Below, in pieces: positions 1 to 8,632 of a DNA stretch of 22,740 bases. Made by a program: the position numbers and the translations under genes. The stretch's first letter is position 1, and every line of letters begins with the position of its first letter. Under the pieces are notes generated by a model. That model was not told the origin of the DNA. It searched no databases and was given only the letters and a program-made list of their open reading frames with translations. Origin of the DNA: Synechococcaceae bacterium WB8_1B_136 (lineage in GTDB: Bacteria; Cyanobacteriota; Cyanobacteriia; PCC-6307; Cyanobiaceae); the NCBI GenBank assembly GCA_010029175.1, contig RGNC01000010.1:1-22740 (forward strand), written 5' to 3'.

Positions 1-138
1 TTCACCAAGCTGGCCATGCGCAACATGGTGCGCAAAGGCAAGCTGAGCCTGGTCCACTTCGGCCTCACGGCCGCGGGATTCGTCGGCTTCATCGTGCTGG
101 TGGCCTGGCTGGGCCGGCCCCAGCTGCCCGGGGGCTGA
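1..138 (+). CDS. DUF3285-type small membrane protein, C-terminal part
   Basis: The window opens inside this gene, in frame 1, and the stop is TGA at 136-138. The visible 45 residues begin FTKLAMRNMVRKGKLSLVHF and continue into one hydrophobic segment (about residues 21-38, rich in G, F, V, L). A short basic stretch with the motif KLAMRNMVRKG followed by a single membrane helix is what I know of the cyanobacterial DUF3285 family, whose function is unknown. The start lies upstream of the window. It sits 10 bases before ybeY on the same strand, so the two may be co-transcribed. The family assignment is from memory of the motif. Confidence 0.7.
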   Translation, partial: FTKLAMRNMVRKGKLSLVHFGLTAAGFVGFIVLVAWLGRPQLPGG

Positions 139-148
139 GGAGCGCGCG

Positions 149-742
149 ATGGACTCCAGCCCCACACCCCCGGCGCCAGCCGCCACAGTTGACCTCGACC
201 TGGCCTTTGCAGCCGACGGGGCGTTCGCACCGGAGTTGGTGGAGACCGCCGGCCCCTGGGCCGATCCCCTGGATGGCGCCGAGCATTGGCACGGGCTGCT
301 GGAGGGCTGGCTGGGCCAGCTGGCTGCCGAGCTGCCGCCGGAGCTGCGGGCCCCCGCCTATAGCCTGGGGTTGAGCCTGGTGGGCGACGCCGAAATCGCC
401 GAGCTGAACGCCCAGTGGCGCGAGAAGGCAGGGCCCACGGATGTGCTGGCCTTCGCCGCCCAGGACGACGACCTCGATGGGCTGCCGCCGCTGCCACTGC
501 CGCCGGGGCTGATCGACGCAGACGCCACAGGCGACGACGAGCCCCTGGAGCTGGGGGACATCGTGATCTCCCTCGACACCGCCGCCCGTCAGGCCAGGGA
601 GCACGACCACAGCCTGCAGCGGGAGCTCCAGTTCCTGGCCAGCCACGGCCTGCTGCACCTGCTGGGCTGGGATCATCCCAACGATGCCGCCCTGGCGGCG
701 ATGCTGGCCCGGCAGGAGCGGCTTCTCGCCGCCGAGGAGTAG
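149..742 (+). CDS. ybeY: Endoribonuclease YbeY, rRNA maturation factor
   Basis: YbeY is a zinc-dependent single-strand endoribonuclease needed for 16S rRNA 3'-end maturation and ribosome quality control in the cytoplasm. The 197-residue product carries the family signature HGLLHLLGWDH at residues 166-176, which gives the three zinc-binding histidines H166, H170 and H176. Upstream are the conserved LNAQWREKAGPTDVLAF block (residues 86-102) and GDIVIS (136-141). About 60 N-terminal residues, rich in A, P and D, precede the core; such extensions are common in high-GC cyanobacterial versions. The start is ATG at 149. It lies between the DUF3285 gene and dgkA, an arrangement I recognise from cyanobacteria. 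Confidence 0.95.
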   Translation: MDSSPTPPAPAATVDLDLAFAADGAFAPELVETAGPWADPLDGAEHWHGLLEGWLGQLAAELPPELRAPAYSLGLSLVGDAEIAELNAQWREKAGPTDVLAFAAQDDDLDGLPPLPLPPGLIDADATGDDEPLELGDIVISLDTAARQAREHDHSLQRELQFLASHGLLHLLGWDHPNDAALAAMLARQERLLAAEE

Positions 743-778
743 CGGTAGGGTGCGGGCCGGAGTCTGCCCAGGACGCGC

Positions 779-1249
779 TTGAGCCTGTTCGTCCGCCGGG
801 AATCCCATCCGCGCCGGCGCCCCGTGCTGCAGGAGCTGCCTGAACCCACGGCCAAGGTGCGGCGCCTGGGGGCCTGGCAGGTGGCCGGCGACCTGCCCTC
901 CAGTTTTCGCTACGCAGCCCAGGGGCTGATCTACGGCTTCCGCAGCCAGCGCAACTTCCGCATCCATGTGGTCACCGGGGCGGTGGTGTTCGCCCTGGGG
1001 CTGTGGTTGCAGCTGCCCCTGGGGCAGCTGGCGGTGCTGGTGCTCACCGTGGCGGCGGTGCTGGTGCTGGAGCTGTTGAACACCGCCACCGAGGCCGTGG
1101 TCGACCTGGCCATCGGCCGCCGCTTCCACCCCCTGGCCCGCATCGCCAAGGACTGCGCCGCGGCGGCCGTGCTGGTGGCCGCCCTCAGCTCCCTGCTGAT
1201 CGCCGCCCTGCTGCTGCTGCCACCGCTGCTGGCGCGACTGGGCGTTTGA
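779..1249 (+). CDS. dgkA: Diacylglycerol/undecaprenol kinase family membrane protein
   Basis: This is a small integral-membrane lipid kinase of the DgkA family, which phosphorylates diacylglycerol or undecaprenol in the membrane. The 156-residue product has a soluble N-terminal arm of about 40 residues, then SFRYAAQGLIYGFRSQRNFR followed by three hydrophobic segments. The family signature ELLNTATEAVVDL (about residues 100-112) holds the catalytic glutamate and NTA motif, followed by AKDCAAAAVL. The likely start is TTG at 779, because no in-frame ATG lies upstream before the core; this start is the weak point of the call. It begins 36 bases after ybeY and ends 23 bases before pabA, so the three probably form one operon. 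The lipid substrate cannot be told from sequence. Confidence 0.9.
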   Translation: MSLFVRRESHPRRRPVLQELPEPTAKVRRLGAWQVAGDLPSSFRYAAQGLIYGFRSQRNFRIHVVTGAVVFALGLWLQLPLGQLAVLVLTVAAVLVLELLNTATEAVVDLAIGRRFHPLARIAKDCAAAAVLVAALSSLLIAALLLLPPLLARLGV

Positions 1250-1272
1250 ATGGTGCCAGGCCTGGCGCTGTG

Positions 1273-1869
1273 ATGCTTCTCGTTCTCGACAACTACGACA
1301 GCTTCACCTTCAACCTGGTGCAATACCTGGGGGAGCTGGCCAGTGAGCATCCCCTGGCCGCCGACGTGCGGGTGGAGCGCAACGATGCCCTCACTCTGGA
1401 GCAGATCAGCGCACTCCAGCCCGCTGCGATCCTGATCTCCCCCGGCCCCGGCGACCCCGATCAATCCGGGGTGTGCCTGGAGGTGCTGCGGCAGCTGAGC
1501 CCCACGATCCCCACCCTGGGGGTGTGCCTGGGCCATCAATCGATCGCCCAGGTGTACGGCGGCAAGGTGGTGCGGGCCAGGGAATTGATGCACGGCAAAA
1601 CGTCACCCGTGCTGCACGAGGGGCAGGGGGTGTTTGCCGGCCTGCCCAGCCCCCTGATCGCCACCCGCTACCACAGCCTGATCGCCGAGCGGGAGAGCCT
1701 GCCCGACTGCCTGGAGATCACCGCCTGGTTGGAGGATGGCACGATCATGGGCCTGCGCCACCGCGACCATCCCCACATCCAGGGGGTGCAGTTCCATCCG
1801 GAAAGCGTGCTCACCCAGGAGGGCCATCGCCTGCTGGGCAACTTCCTCAGCCAGGCCGCCGCTCACTAG
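1273..1869 (+). CDS. pabA: Anthranilate/aminodeoxychorismate synthase glutamine amidotransferase subunit
   Basis: This class I glutamine amidotransferase releases ammonia from glutamine for a chorismate-using partner: TrpE (tryptophan synthesis) or PabB (folate synthesis). The 198-residue product starts MLLVLDNYDSFTFNLVQYLG, the hallmark of TrpG/PabA. It contains the oxyanion segment SPGPGDP, the nucleophile elbow GVCLGHQSI with the catalytic cysteine, and the QFHPES motif with the catalytic histidine and glutamate. The start is ATG at 1273, giving full family length with no extension. Many cyanobacteria use one such subunit for both pathways, so trpG would be an equally fair symbol; no partner gene is present here to decide. 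Confidence 0.95.
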   Translation: MLLVLDNYDSFTFNLVQYLGELASEHPLAADVRVERNDALTLEQISALQPAAILISPGPGDPDQSGVCLEVLRQLSPTIPTLGVCLGHQSIAQVYGGKVVRARELMHGKTSPVLHEGQGVFAGLPSPLIATRYHSLIAERESLPDCLEITAWLEDGTIMGLRHRDHPHIQGVQFHPESVLTQEGHRLLGNFLSQAAAH

Positions 1870-1926
1870 CACCTGAATCCAGCGCTGCTAGGTTCGCGCC
1901 ACTCACGCCCTGGGCGACGCCTACCC

Positions 1927-2679
1927 ATGCCCCAGCCGTTCCGCCTGCAGCAGTCCCGCGGGGCCCTGCGGTCCCTGGCCCTCGCAGCGGCGGCCAGTGT
2001 TGCCCTTGGCGCCACCAGCACGGTCCGCGCCGACACCGGCGTGACCATCACCAACTACGGCCACAGCGCCCTGCTGATCCAGGGGGGTGGGGCCTCGGTG
2101 CTGCTCAACCCGTTCAAGGCCGTGGGCTGTGCCGCAGGCCTGGCCGAACCCCGGGTGGGGGCCACGGTGGTGCTGGCCAGCAGTCGCCTGTTGGATGAAG
2201 GGGCGGCGGTGGCCAGTGGCCGGATGCTGAGCAGCCCCGGCTCCTACCGGGTGGCCGGCCTCACGATCGAGGGCATCGCCGCTCCCCACGATCGCTTCGG
2301 TGGGCGCCGCTTTGGCAACGCCACCCTCTGGCGCTGGCGCCAGGGTGGGCTGGAGTTCGCGCATCTGGGGGGCACCGCCGCTCAGCTCAAACCGGAAGAC
2401 AAGGTGCTGCTCGGCAAACCCGATGTGCTGATCATCGGCGTGGGCGGCGGCGCCAAGGTGTACGACGGCGCCGAGGCCGCCGCGGTGGTGCGAGACCTGG
2501 CGCCACGGCGGGTGATTCCGGTGCAATACGTGAGCGGCAAACCGCCGGCCCAGTGCGACCAGGGCAGCGTGGAGCCGTTCCTCCAGGCCATGGCCGGCAC
2601 GCCGGTGAAGCGGGTGGGCCGGGTGCTCAGCCTGCCGGCGAAGCTGTCTGAGGGCACCCAGATTGAGCTGATGCGCTGA
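1927..2679 (+). CDS. Secreted metallo-beta-lactamase-fold protein lacking metal ligands
   Basis: The 250-residue product begins with a basic start and a hydrophobic stretch ending ATSTVRADT (about residues 1-37), which looks like a signal peptide. The rest follows UlaG-like MBL hydrolases: TNYGHSALLIQ, then LLNPF, a PHDRFGG segment, FAHLGGT, a DVLIIGVGGG block, and IPVQYVSGKP near the end. At each place where active relatives carry metal ligands this protein differs. The HxHxDH position reads LASSRLLDE, HLGD reads HLGGT, and the PMHY-type histidine is replaced in PVQYV. I see the fold but not a hydrolase active site, so it is probably a pseudoenzyme with a binding role. It follows pabA by 57 bases and converges on the aminotransferase gene. 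Confidence 0.7.
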   Translation: MPQPFRLQQSRGALRSLALAAAASVALGATSTVRADTGVTITNYGHSALLIQGGGASVLLNPFKAVGCAAGLAEPRVGATVVLASSRLLDEGAAVASGRMLSSPGSYRVAGLTIEGIAAPHDRFGGRRFGNATLWRWRQGGLEFAHLGGTAAQLKPEDKVLLGKPDVLIIGVGGGAKVYDGAEAAAVVRDLAPRRVIPVQYVSGKPPAQCDQGSVEPFLQAMAGTPVKRVGRVLSLPAKLSEGTQIELMR

Positions 2680-2712
2680 GGGCTCAGCCCTGGAGGCCTG
2701 CGGCCGTCAGCC

Positions 2713-3848
2713 CTACAACCCCGCAATGGCGGCATAGGCCTGCCAGAACTGCCGCATCTGGGCCGTGGTGCCGAGGCTCACCCGCAGGGAGCCGTCGATC
2801 TGGGGCTTGCCCGCCATGGAACGCACCAGGATCCCCGCCTCCCGCAGGCGGGCCTCCACGGCAGCCGCAGGTGCACCGGGCCAGGTCGCAGCGTGGCCAC
2901 CAGCCAGTCCCGGGCGCGCAGCACCTCAGCCACGTAGGCATCGGTGTAGGGCTGATCCGCCAGGGCGGCAAAGGCGGCCGTTACCGCGAAGCTGTTGATG
3001 TCGTAGGGCCCGGTGACCCGGCTCACCCGATCCACCACCGCCGCCGCCCCGATGGCGAACCCCATGCGCAGACCCGCCAGGCCGGCGGTTTTGGCCAGGG
3101 AGCGCAGCACCAGCAGATTGGGCGTGGCGGCGAAATCCGCCAGGGGCAGCACACTGTCGCCCGTGAAGGCCTCATAGAGCTCATCCACCACCACCAGGGT
3201 GGCCGGCGCCGCCGCCGCCAGCTCCAGGATCCGCTCGGGGGCCAGACGGGTGCCGGTGGGGTTGTTGGGGTTGCAGATCAGCAGCAACCGCGGCGGTTGC
3301 CAGTCCCCGTCGGCGCGGCCATCGCCCAGCGGGCCCAGCAGTGCCCTGCGGATCTCCTCCAGCGGGAAGGCGAAATCCGGGAGCCGATAGGGAATGGCCT
3401 CGATCGCCATGCCCTGCATCTGGGCGCAGGGGGTGTAGTAGCCGAAGGTGGGGCTGGTGGTGAGCAGGGTCTCGCCCCGGTCGCCATAGGCGTGAAAGAT
3501 GGCATGGATGGCGGCATCCACACCGTTGAACAGGCCGATCTGCTCCGGGCACAGCCCAGGGGCCCCGGCCGAACCTGCGCTGCAGCCACCGGCCAGGTTG
3601 GCGATCAGGGCCTCCCGCAGGCCGTCGTACTCGGGATAGATGCCGTAGTGATCGGCCGGAATGGCACGGATCGCCTCCACCACTCCGGGGCTGGGACCCA
3701 CGGTGTTCTCGTTGAAGTCGAGCCGCAGCAGCCCACGCCGCCCCTCCAGGGGGGCGCTGTAGGCCTGCAACCGCTCCACCTCAGGGCGTGGCTGGGGCAT
3801 GGGGCGGGCCTGGGGCATGGGGCACTGCCGCGACAACTCCGCGTCCAT
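2713..3848 (-). pseudogene. HisC-like class I/II aminotransferase, frameshifted with internal deletion
   Basis: The N-terminal two thirds is an intact PLP-dependent aminotransferase of the histidinol-phosphate/cobyric-decarboxylase type. It shows LRLDFNENTVGPSP at the start, the NPNNPTGT motif, VVDELYEAF, and RSLAKTAGLAGLRMG with the PLP-binding lysine. After ARDWLVATLR the frame is lost: this frame ends at 2778, while the true C-terminus (APAAAVEARLREAGILVRSM through to QAYAAIAGL, stop at 2713-2715) is in another frame. The strand carrying the usual ANFLLL motif between them is absent, so roughly 15-20 codons plus a frame change appear deleted near 2880-2895. The start is ATG at 3848, overlapping the argS stop as TGATG. 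As written the protein would probably be inactive. It could instead be an assembly error. Confidence 0.8.
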
Positions 3849-5613
3849 CACATCCGCTCCAGGGTGGGAATGCCCAGCAGCCCCAGGCCCAGCTTGAGGC
3901 GGGCTCCTCGGCCTTGAGCACCGGCACCTGGTCGTAGAAGCGATTGAACACCTGGCTCAGCTCGAACAGATAGGTGCAGAGACGATTGGGCAGCAACTCC
4001 TCCTCCACCTCGGCGATCACCCCATCGAGCTTGAGCAGCTCGCGCACCAGCGCCCATTCCTGGGGCTCACTGAAGTGGACCGCCCCGGCTTCGGAATCGG
4101 CGCCGGCCTTGCGGGCGATGCCGGCGATGCGCACCACGGCATAGAGCAGATAGGGCGCCGTGTTGCCGGTGAGGGCCAGCATCCGATCGAAACTGAACTG
4201 GTAGTTGGTGATCCGGTTGGTGGAGAGATCGGCGTACTTCACCGCCGCCAGCCCCACGGTGGTGGCCACCTGCACAATGAAGGCCTCATCCTCGCTGCGG
4301 TCCTCCTCCGCCAACCGCCGGCGCAGGTCGGCCTCGGCGCGCTCAACGGCCTCATCCAGCAGATCCCGCAAGCGCACCGTATCGCCGGCGCGGGTTTTCA
4401 GCTTCTTGCCGTCTTCCCCCTGCACCAGGCCAAAGGGCACGTGCTCCAGGCGGGCACCGGCGGGGATCCAACCGGCGCGGCGGGCCACCTGGAACACGCC
4501 GGCGAAGTGGCTGGCCTGGCCGGCATCGGTCACGTAGATCACCCGCCGGGCGCCGTCGCCATCGGGAACGGCGCCGAAGCGATAGCGGATCGCCGCCAGG
4601 TCGGTGGTGGCGTAGTTGAAACCGCCATCGCTCTTCTGCACGATCACCGGCAGGGGCTTGCCGTCTTTGCCTGTCACCCCCTCCAGGAACACACAGCGAG
4701 CTCCATCGTCGGTCACCAACAATCCGGAGGCGTCGAGGTCGGCAACAACTCCCTCCAGGTAGGGGTTGTAGAAGGATTCACCGCGCTCGCTGAGGCGGAT
4801 GTCGAGCCGGTCGTAGATCTTCTGGAATTCACGGCGGCTCTGGTCGCAGAGCAATCCCCAGGCCTTCAGCGACACCGGGTCACCGCCCTGCAGCTTCACC
4901 ACCTCTTCGCGGGAGCTGGTCTGGAAGGCTTCGTCGTCGTCGAAGCGGGCCTTGGCCTGGCGGTAGAAGGCCACCAGATCACCCAGGTCCACCGCGTCAG
5001 CGGTGGTGAGGGCCTCAGGCGCCACCTGCTTGAGATGGGTGATCAGCATCCCGAACTGGGTGCCCCAGTCGCCCACGTGGTTGAGCCGCAGCACCGGGTG
5101 GCCGCGAAACTCCAGCACCCGCGCCAGGGCATCGCCAATGATCGTGGAGCGCAGATGCCCCACATGCATCTCCTTGGCGATGTTGGGGCTGGAGAAGTCC
5201 ACGATCACCGGGGGCAGCGGCCGGGCGGCCCCAGCGGCATCCACCCTTGGCACCCCCAGCCGCGGATCCCCCAGGCGGGCCTGCAGCTCCGCCTCCAGGC
5301 GCTCCGGCCGAAGGGTGAGATTGATGAAGCCGGGGCCAGCGATCTGGGGGACGTCGCAGAGCTGGAGGAAGGCCGGATCAGCGGCCAGCTGCTCCACGAT
5401 GGCCGTGGCGATGGCCCGCGGTGGCTGGCCGAGGGGCTTGGCCAGGGGCAGGGCGCCGTTGGCCTGAAAATCCCCGAATTCCGGCTTGCTGGCCGGCGCC
5501 AGCTGGGGATCCAAGGGCTGGCCGGCGGCCTGGGCCGCTGCTGCCGCATCCGGGAAAGCCCGCTCCATGGCCGCGCGCAGCTGGGCTTCGAGGGCATGGA
5601 GAACGGTGAGCAT
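3848..5613 (-). CDS. argS: Arginyl-tRNA synthetase, 3' end frameshifted
   Basis: ArgS charges tRNA-Arg with arginine. The sequence shows the class I signature FSSPNIAKEMHVGHLRSTII, with HVGH as the HIGH motif. It has the N-terminal Add-1 domain (ALEAQLRAAMERAFP onward), the LVQGEDGKKLKTRAGDTV block, and the DALR-type anticodon domain up to FYDQVPVLKAEEPA. There the frame breaks near 3899: the expected end LKLGLGLLGIPTLERM (stop 3848-3850) is in another frame, and the family's conserved R.SRLALC segment that should precede it is missing. Unshifted reading would run into the next gene and stop at 3781. I prefer ATG at 5613 to TTG at 5625. The gene is essential, so either the C-terminal change is tolerated or the assembly is wrong. 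Confidence 0.9.
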
Positions 5614-5660
5614 GGAGGCGATCAACCGCTGCGGCGGCAGGCACGTTCCGTGATCATCCC

Positions 5661-6524
5661 TCAGTCGTCGAAACGCATGCTCAGATCCAGCCAGGGGCTG
5701 CGGGTGATCGGGGCACTGCTGGAGATCAGATCCACACCGGTGGCGCCATAGGCACGCAACTGGTCGGGCTGCACGCCGGAGGCCTCCAGCACCAGCGCCC
5801 CACCCCCTCGCCGACCGGCCGCCACCGCCCGCAGCTGGGGCACCAGCTGCTGCAGCGCTGCTGGGCTGAACTCATCCAGCAGCACGCCATCGGCCCCCGC
5901 CTCCACCGCCGCCAGGGCTTCAGCAGCGGTCTCCGCCTCCACAATCACCCGCGCCGGCCAGGGAGCGGAGGCCCGCACCGCCGCAATCGCCGGCGCCACA
6001 CCGCCGGCCCAGGCCAGGTGGTTCTCCTTGAGCATGGCCGCGTCGTCGAGCCCGAGGCGGTGGTTGATGCCGCCGCCACAACGCACGGCGTACTTCTCCA
6101 GCTGGCGCAGGCCCGGGCTGGTCTTGCGGGTGTCCGCCAGGGCAACCCCGGTGCCCTCCAGCTCCGCCACCAGGGCGGCCGTGGCCGTGGCGATGCCGCT
6201 CAGGCGCATGGCCAGATTGAGGGCGGTGCGCTCGCCGGCCACCAGGGCCGAGGCGGCTCCCTCCAGCTCCAGCAGACGCTGCCCCGCCACCACGGCGGCG
6301 CCATCGGGCACCAGCAGCCGCAGCCGCAACTCCGGATCCAGCAGGCGGAACAGGGGCTCCACCACCACGCCACCGCAGAACAGGCCGGGCTGCTTGGCAA
6401 CCCAGTGGGCACGGCCGCAGCGCCCGCTCAGGGCCGGCGCCGTCAGGTCACCGCGGCCGATGTCCTCCGCCAGCCAGCTGCGCAGCTGACCCTGCAACTC
6501 CGGGGTGAGGTGCCAGTGGGCCAT
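5661..6524 (-). CDS. nadC: Nicotinate-nucleotide pyrophosphorylase (carboxylating), NadC
   Basis: NadC (quinolinate phosphoribosyltransferase) joins quinolinate and PRPP to give nicotinate mononucleotide, CO2 and pyrophosphate in de novo NAD synthesis. The 287-residue product has full family length. It shows LAEDIGRGDLT near residue 18, GERTALN, DTRKTSPGLRQLEKYAVRCGG with the PRPP/quinolinate-binding Arg and Lys residues, NHRLGL, KENH, the VEAET strand, and a C-terminal LEASGV and DLISSSAPITRS. The start is ATG at 6524. It lies between mnmE (85 bases upstream) and argS (47 bases downstream) on the same strand. No other NAD genes are nearby. Confidence 0.96.
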   Translation of the reverse strand: MAHWHLTPELQGQLRSWLAEDIGRGDLTAPALSGRCGRAHWVAKQPGLFCGGVVVEPLFRLLDPELRLRLLVPDGAAVVAGQRLLELEGAASALVAGERTALNLAMRLSGIATATAALVAELEGTGVALADTRKTSPGLRQLEKYAVRCGGGINHRLGLDDAAMLKENHLAWAGGVAPAIAAVRASAPWPARVIVEAETAAEALAAVEAGADGVLLDEFSPAALQQLVPQLRAVAAGRRGGGALVLEASGVQPDQLRAYGATGVDLISSSAPITRSPWLDLSMRFDD

Positions 6525-6586
6525 GGAGGGCGGGCAAGCGGTAGTCGGGAGTCTGCCAACTTCTACCGGGTTCCCAGATCACAGCA

Positions 6587-6602
6587 GGCGGGGAGGCCCG
6601 CC
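6587..6602 (-). terminator. GC-only hairpin just past mnmE stop
   Basis: A six-pair inverted repeat (6587-6592 with 6597-6602, loop of four) lies eight bases beyond the mnmE stop codon. It consists only of G-C pairs and has no run of T after it on the minus strand. It could end mnmE transcription or only be high-GC noise. Confidence 0.3.
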
Positions 6603-6609
6603 CCGGGCC

Positions 6610-7992
6610 CTACTTGCCAATGCAGAAGCGGGAGAACACCCGATCCAGCACCGCTTCACTCACCTCCTCGCCGGTGATCTCCCCCAACTCCCGCACCGCC
6701 GCCCGCAGGTCGATGGTCCAGAAGTCCCAGGGCAACTGCTGTTCAGCCGCCTCCAGGCTGCGCTCGAGCGCGGCTGCAGCGGCCGCAGCCAGGTCCTGCT
6801 GACGGCGGTTGAGGGCCACCTGCAGACCCTGCTCGCCACCACAGCCGCAGCAGTGCAGCAGGGCATCCTCCAGCTGCTCCTGACCCGCACCGGTGAGGGC
6901 ACTGATGCACACCTGGGCCGGGCCCTGGCCCTGGCGCTGCCTCTGGGCGTCGGGTTCAGCCTGCTCGCCCATCAGCTGATCGGCCTTGTTGCCCACCAGC
7001 AGCAGCGGCACCCCATCGGGCACCTGCCGCCGCAACTCCTCATCGCCAGGCCCCCAGCCAGCCGCCAGATCGAACAGCAACAGCACCACATCGGCGGCAG
7101 CCAGGGCAGCGCGGCTGCGCGCAATGCCCAGCTGCTCCACCGGGTCGTCGGTGACGCGGATCCCGGCGGTGTCGAGCAGGGTGAGGGGCACCCCCTGGAT
7201 CACCAGCTCGCTCTCCACCAGGTCGCGGGTGGTGCCGGGCAGATCGGTCACGATCGCCCGCTCCATGCGGCTGAACCGGTTGAGCAGGCTGGATTTGCCC
7301 ACGTTCGGGCGACCCACGATCGCCACCTGCAGGCCTTCGCGCAGCCGTTGGCCCCGCTGGCCATCGGCCACCAACTGCTGCAGCTCGCTGCGCACCCCCT
7401 GCAGCTCCGCCACCACAGCCTGGCCATCGAGGGGCGGCAGATCCTCCTCGAAATCCACCCGAGCCTCCAGCTCCGCCAACTGATCCAGCAGCCGTTCCCG
7501 CAGGGAGGTGATGCGGCGCTGCAGGCCGCCATCGAGGCCAGCCATCGCCAGCTGTGCCGACCGACGGCTGCGGGCCGTCACCAGCTCACTCACGGCCTCG
7601 GCCCGGGTGAGATCCAGGCGGCCATGCAAAAACGCCCTCTGGCTGAACTCTCCGGGCAGGGCACGCCTAGCCCCGCTGGAGAGCACCAGCTCCAGCACCC
7701 GCTGCACGCAGATCAGGCCCCCGTGGCAGTGGAACTCCACCACGTCTTCGCGGGTGAAGCTGCGGGGCGCCTTCATCAGCAGCAGCAGCGCCTCATCCAC
7801 CCGCTCGCCGCTGGTTGGATCCACCACATGGCCGTAGAGCACCCGGTGGCTCTCCCAGGGTTGCCCCCCCGGGGCCACAAACAGACGACGGGCAATCGCC
7901 TCGGCCTCAGGCCCCGAGAGGCGCACAATCGCCACACTGCCCTGGCCGGCGGCGACGGCCGTGGCAACCGCTGCAATGGTGTCGTCGGGCAA
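6610..7992 (-). CDS. mnmE: tRNA uridine-34 modification GTPase MnmE
   Basis: MnmE works with MnmG to install the 5-aminomethyl-type group on U34 of certain tRNAs. The 460-residue product has the N-terminal tetrahydrofolate-binding domain (DDTIAAVATAVAAGQGSVAIVRLSG), then a helical domain. This is interrupted by a Ras-like G domain with GRPNVGKSSLLNRF (P-loop), TTRDLVE (switch I), DTAGIR (G3) and NKAD (G4). The protein ends FCIGK, where the C-terminal CIGK cysteine box is diagnostic. The start is at 7992, in MPDDTIAAV. The 62-residue gene lies just upstream on the same strand, so the foreign insertion begins shortly upstream of mnmE without interrupting it. Confidence 0.97.
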   Translation of the reverse strand: MPDDTIAAVATAVAAGQGSVAIVRLSGPEAEAIARRLFVAPGGQPWESHRVLYGHVVDPTSGERVDEALLLLMKAPRSFTREDVVEFHCHGGLICVQRVLELVLSSGARRALPGEFSQRAFLHGRLDLTRAEAVSELVTARSRRSAQLAMAGLDGGLQRRITSLRERLLDQLAELEARVDFEEDLPPLDGQAVVAELQGVRSELQQLVADGQRGQRLREGLQVAIVGRPNVGKSSLLNRFSRMERAIVTDLPGTTRDLVESELVIQGVPLTLLDTAGIRVTDDPVEQLGIARSRAALAAADVVLLLFDLAAGWGPGDEELRRQVPDGVPLLLVGNKADQLMGEQAEPDAQRQRQGQGPAQVCISALTGAGQEQLEDALLHCCGCGGEQGLQVALNRRQQDLAAAAAAALERSLEAAEQQLPWDFWTIDLRAAVRELGEITGEEVSEAVLDRVFSRFCIGK

Positions 7993-8049
7993 GGAACATC
8001 CCGGCCATGCCGGGTGGGATCGCGCAGCTTCCAGTGTCCCGCCTGGCCC

Positions 8050-8238
8050 TCAGCCCTGGGGGAACAGCGGGCAAACCATCAGATCAATGTGGCCTCCCGA
8101 GGGGTGACGCCACTCGCGGAACTCCTCCAGCAGGGCACTGCGGGCCCGCTGCTGCTGCTCCTGCTCCAGGCGCAGCAGCCGCTGATGCACCAGGTCCAGG
8201 GTGTCGTCGATCAGTTGAGCGGCGTCTTCGCCAGACAT
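8050..8238 (-). CDS. Conserved small protein; target gene with element-supplied 5' end
   Basis: The 62-residue product (MSGEDAAQLIDDTLDLVHQR then LLRLEQEQQQRARSALLEEF and a C-terminal SGGHIDLMVCPLFPQG) is mostly helical and charged. I do not recognise a named family. Its codons 6-20 (8180-8223) recur exactly at 14779-14822, and there the five preceding codons read MTSEQ instead of MSGED. I infer that this gene was split by integration. The 3' part (below 8180) is the original host gene, while the start codon, residues 2-5 and the upstream region come from the element and restore an open frame. It lies 57 bases upstream of mnmE and probably depends on a promoter in the element's left end. Confidence 0.75.
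   Translation of the reverse strand: MSGEDAAQLIDDTLDLVHQRLLRLEQEQQQRARSALLEEFREWRHPSGGHIDLMVCPLFPQG
8180..8223. repeat. attL: left 44-bp direct repeat
   Basis: These 44 bases match 14779-14822 exactly and in the same orientation. Identity stops abruptly on both sides: 8179 differs from 14778, and 8224-8238 differs from 14823-14837 at about half of positions. It lies within codons 6-20 of the small minus-strand gene. With a tyrosine recombinase gene between the copies, this is best explained as the left attachment site after site-specific integration. Confidence 0.85.
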
Positions 8239-8632
8239 GGTGCGCTTCCGAACAGTCGCAGGGTTCTAGGCACCACCACACCGTCAGGAGGTAGTGCTGG
8301 TCACGATTCCTCCCCGCGTCAGAAATCCCGCACCAACCGCAAGAAATCGAGCACCACCGACCACCAGCGCTGGGATCCGTGCCTCAGTTGCCTAAAGAGT
8401 TGCCTAAACCAGAACCCCAGCAACCCCGAGCACCCGCAAGAATTCGTACGCCTCATGCAGAATTTGCATAATTCAGGGCATCAAGCGACGGTGATCCGCA
8501 CCCATCACTGGGCATTTGCGCCTATGGCGACATACCGTAGAAATTCCAGAGATCCGCTAGAGTCGGGGAATTCTGGGTATAAGGGTTCTCCCCAGTCCTT
8601 GTGCCGACTTCTCTGAGGGGGTTGGAGGTCTT
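8239..8632. other. Left-end non-coding region of the element
   Basis: This 394-base stretch separates the rescued small gene (minus) from the cargo gene (plus) and must hold promoters for both. On the minus strand a GGAAG motif lies just before the small gene's ATG. On the plus strand GGAGG at 8624-8628 precedes the cargo ATG by four bases. A TATAAG sequence at about 8577-8582 is a weak -10 candidate with no convincing -35. A short tandem repeat lies at 8386-8408. No open frame here looks coding. Confidence 0.5.
8386..8408 (+). repeat. Tandem 11-mer AGTTGCCTAAA, two copies
   Basis: The 11-mer occurs at 8386-8396 and 8398-8408, a 12-base period. It lies about 165 bases inside the left attachment site. 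Short direct repeats near an attachment site can be recombinase arm sites or regulator sites. I found no clear copy near the right end, so a role is speculative. Confidence 0.4.

Noticed and set aside
4075..5751. 558-residue plus-strand open frame opposite argS
   Set aside because: Shadow of argS: no motifs, very rich in G, H, Q, and argS on the other strand has clear class I synthetase signatures.
6505..8616. 703-residue plus-strand open frame opposite mnmE
   Set aside because: Shadow frame; mnmE is unambiguous and the frame crosses the attachment site and non-coding left end of the element.
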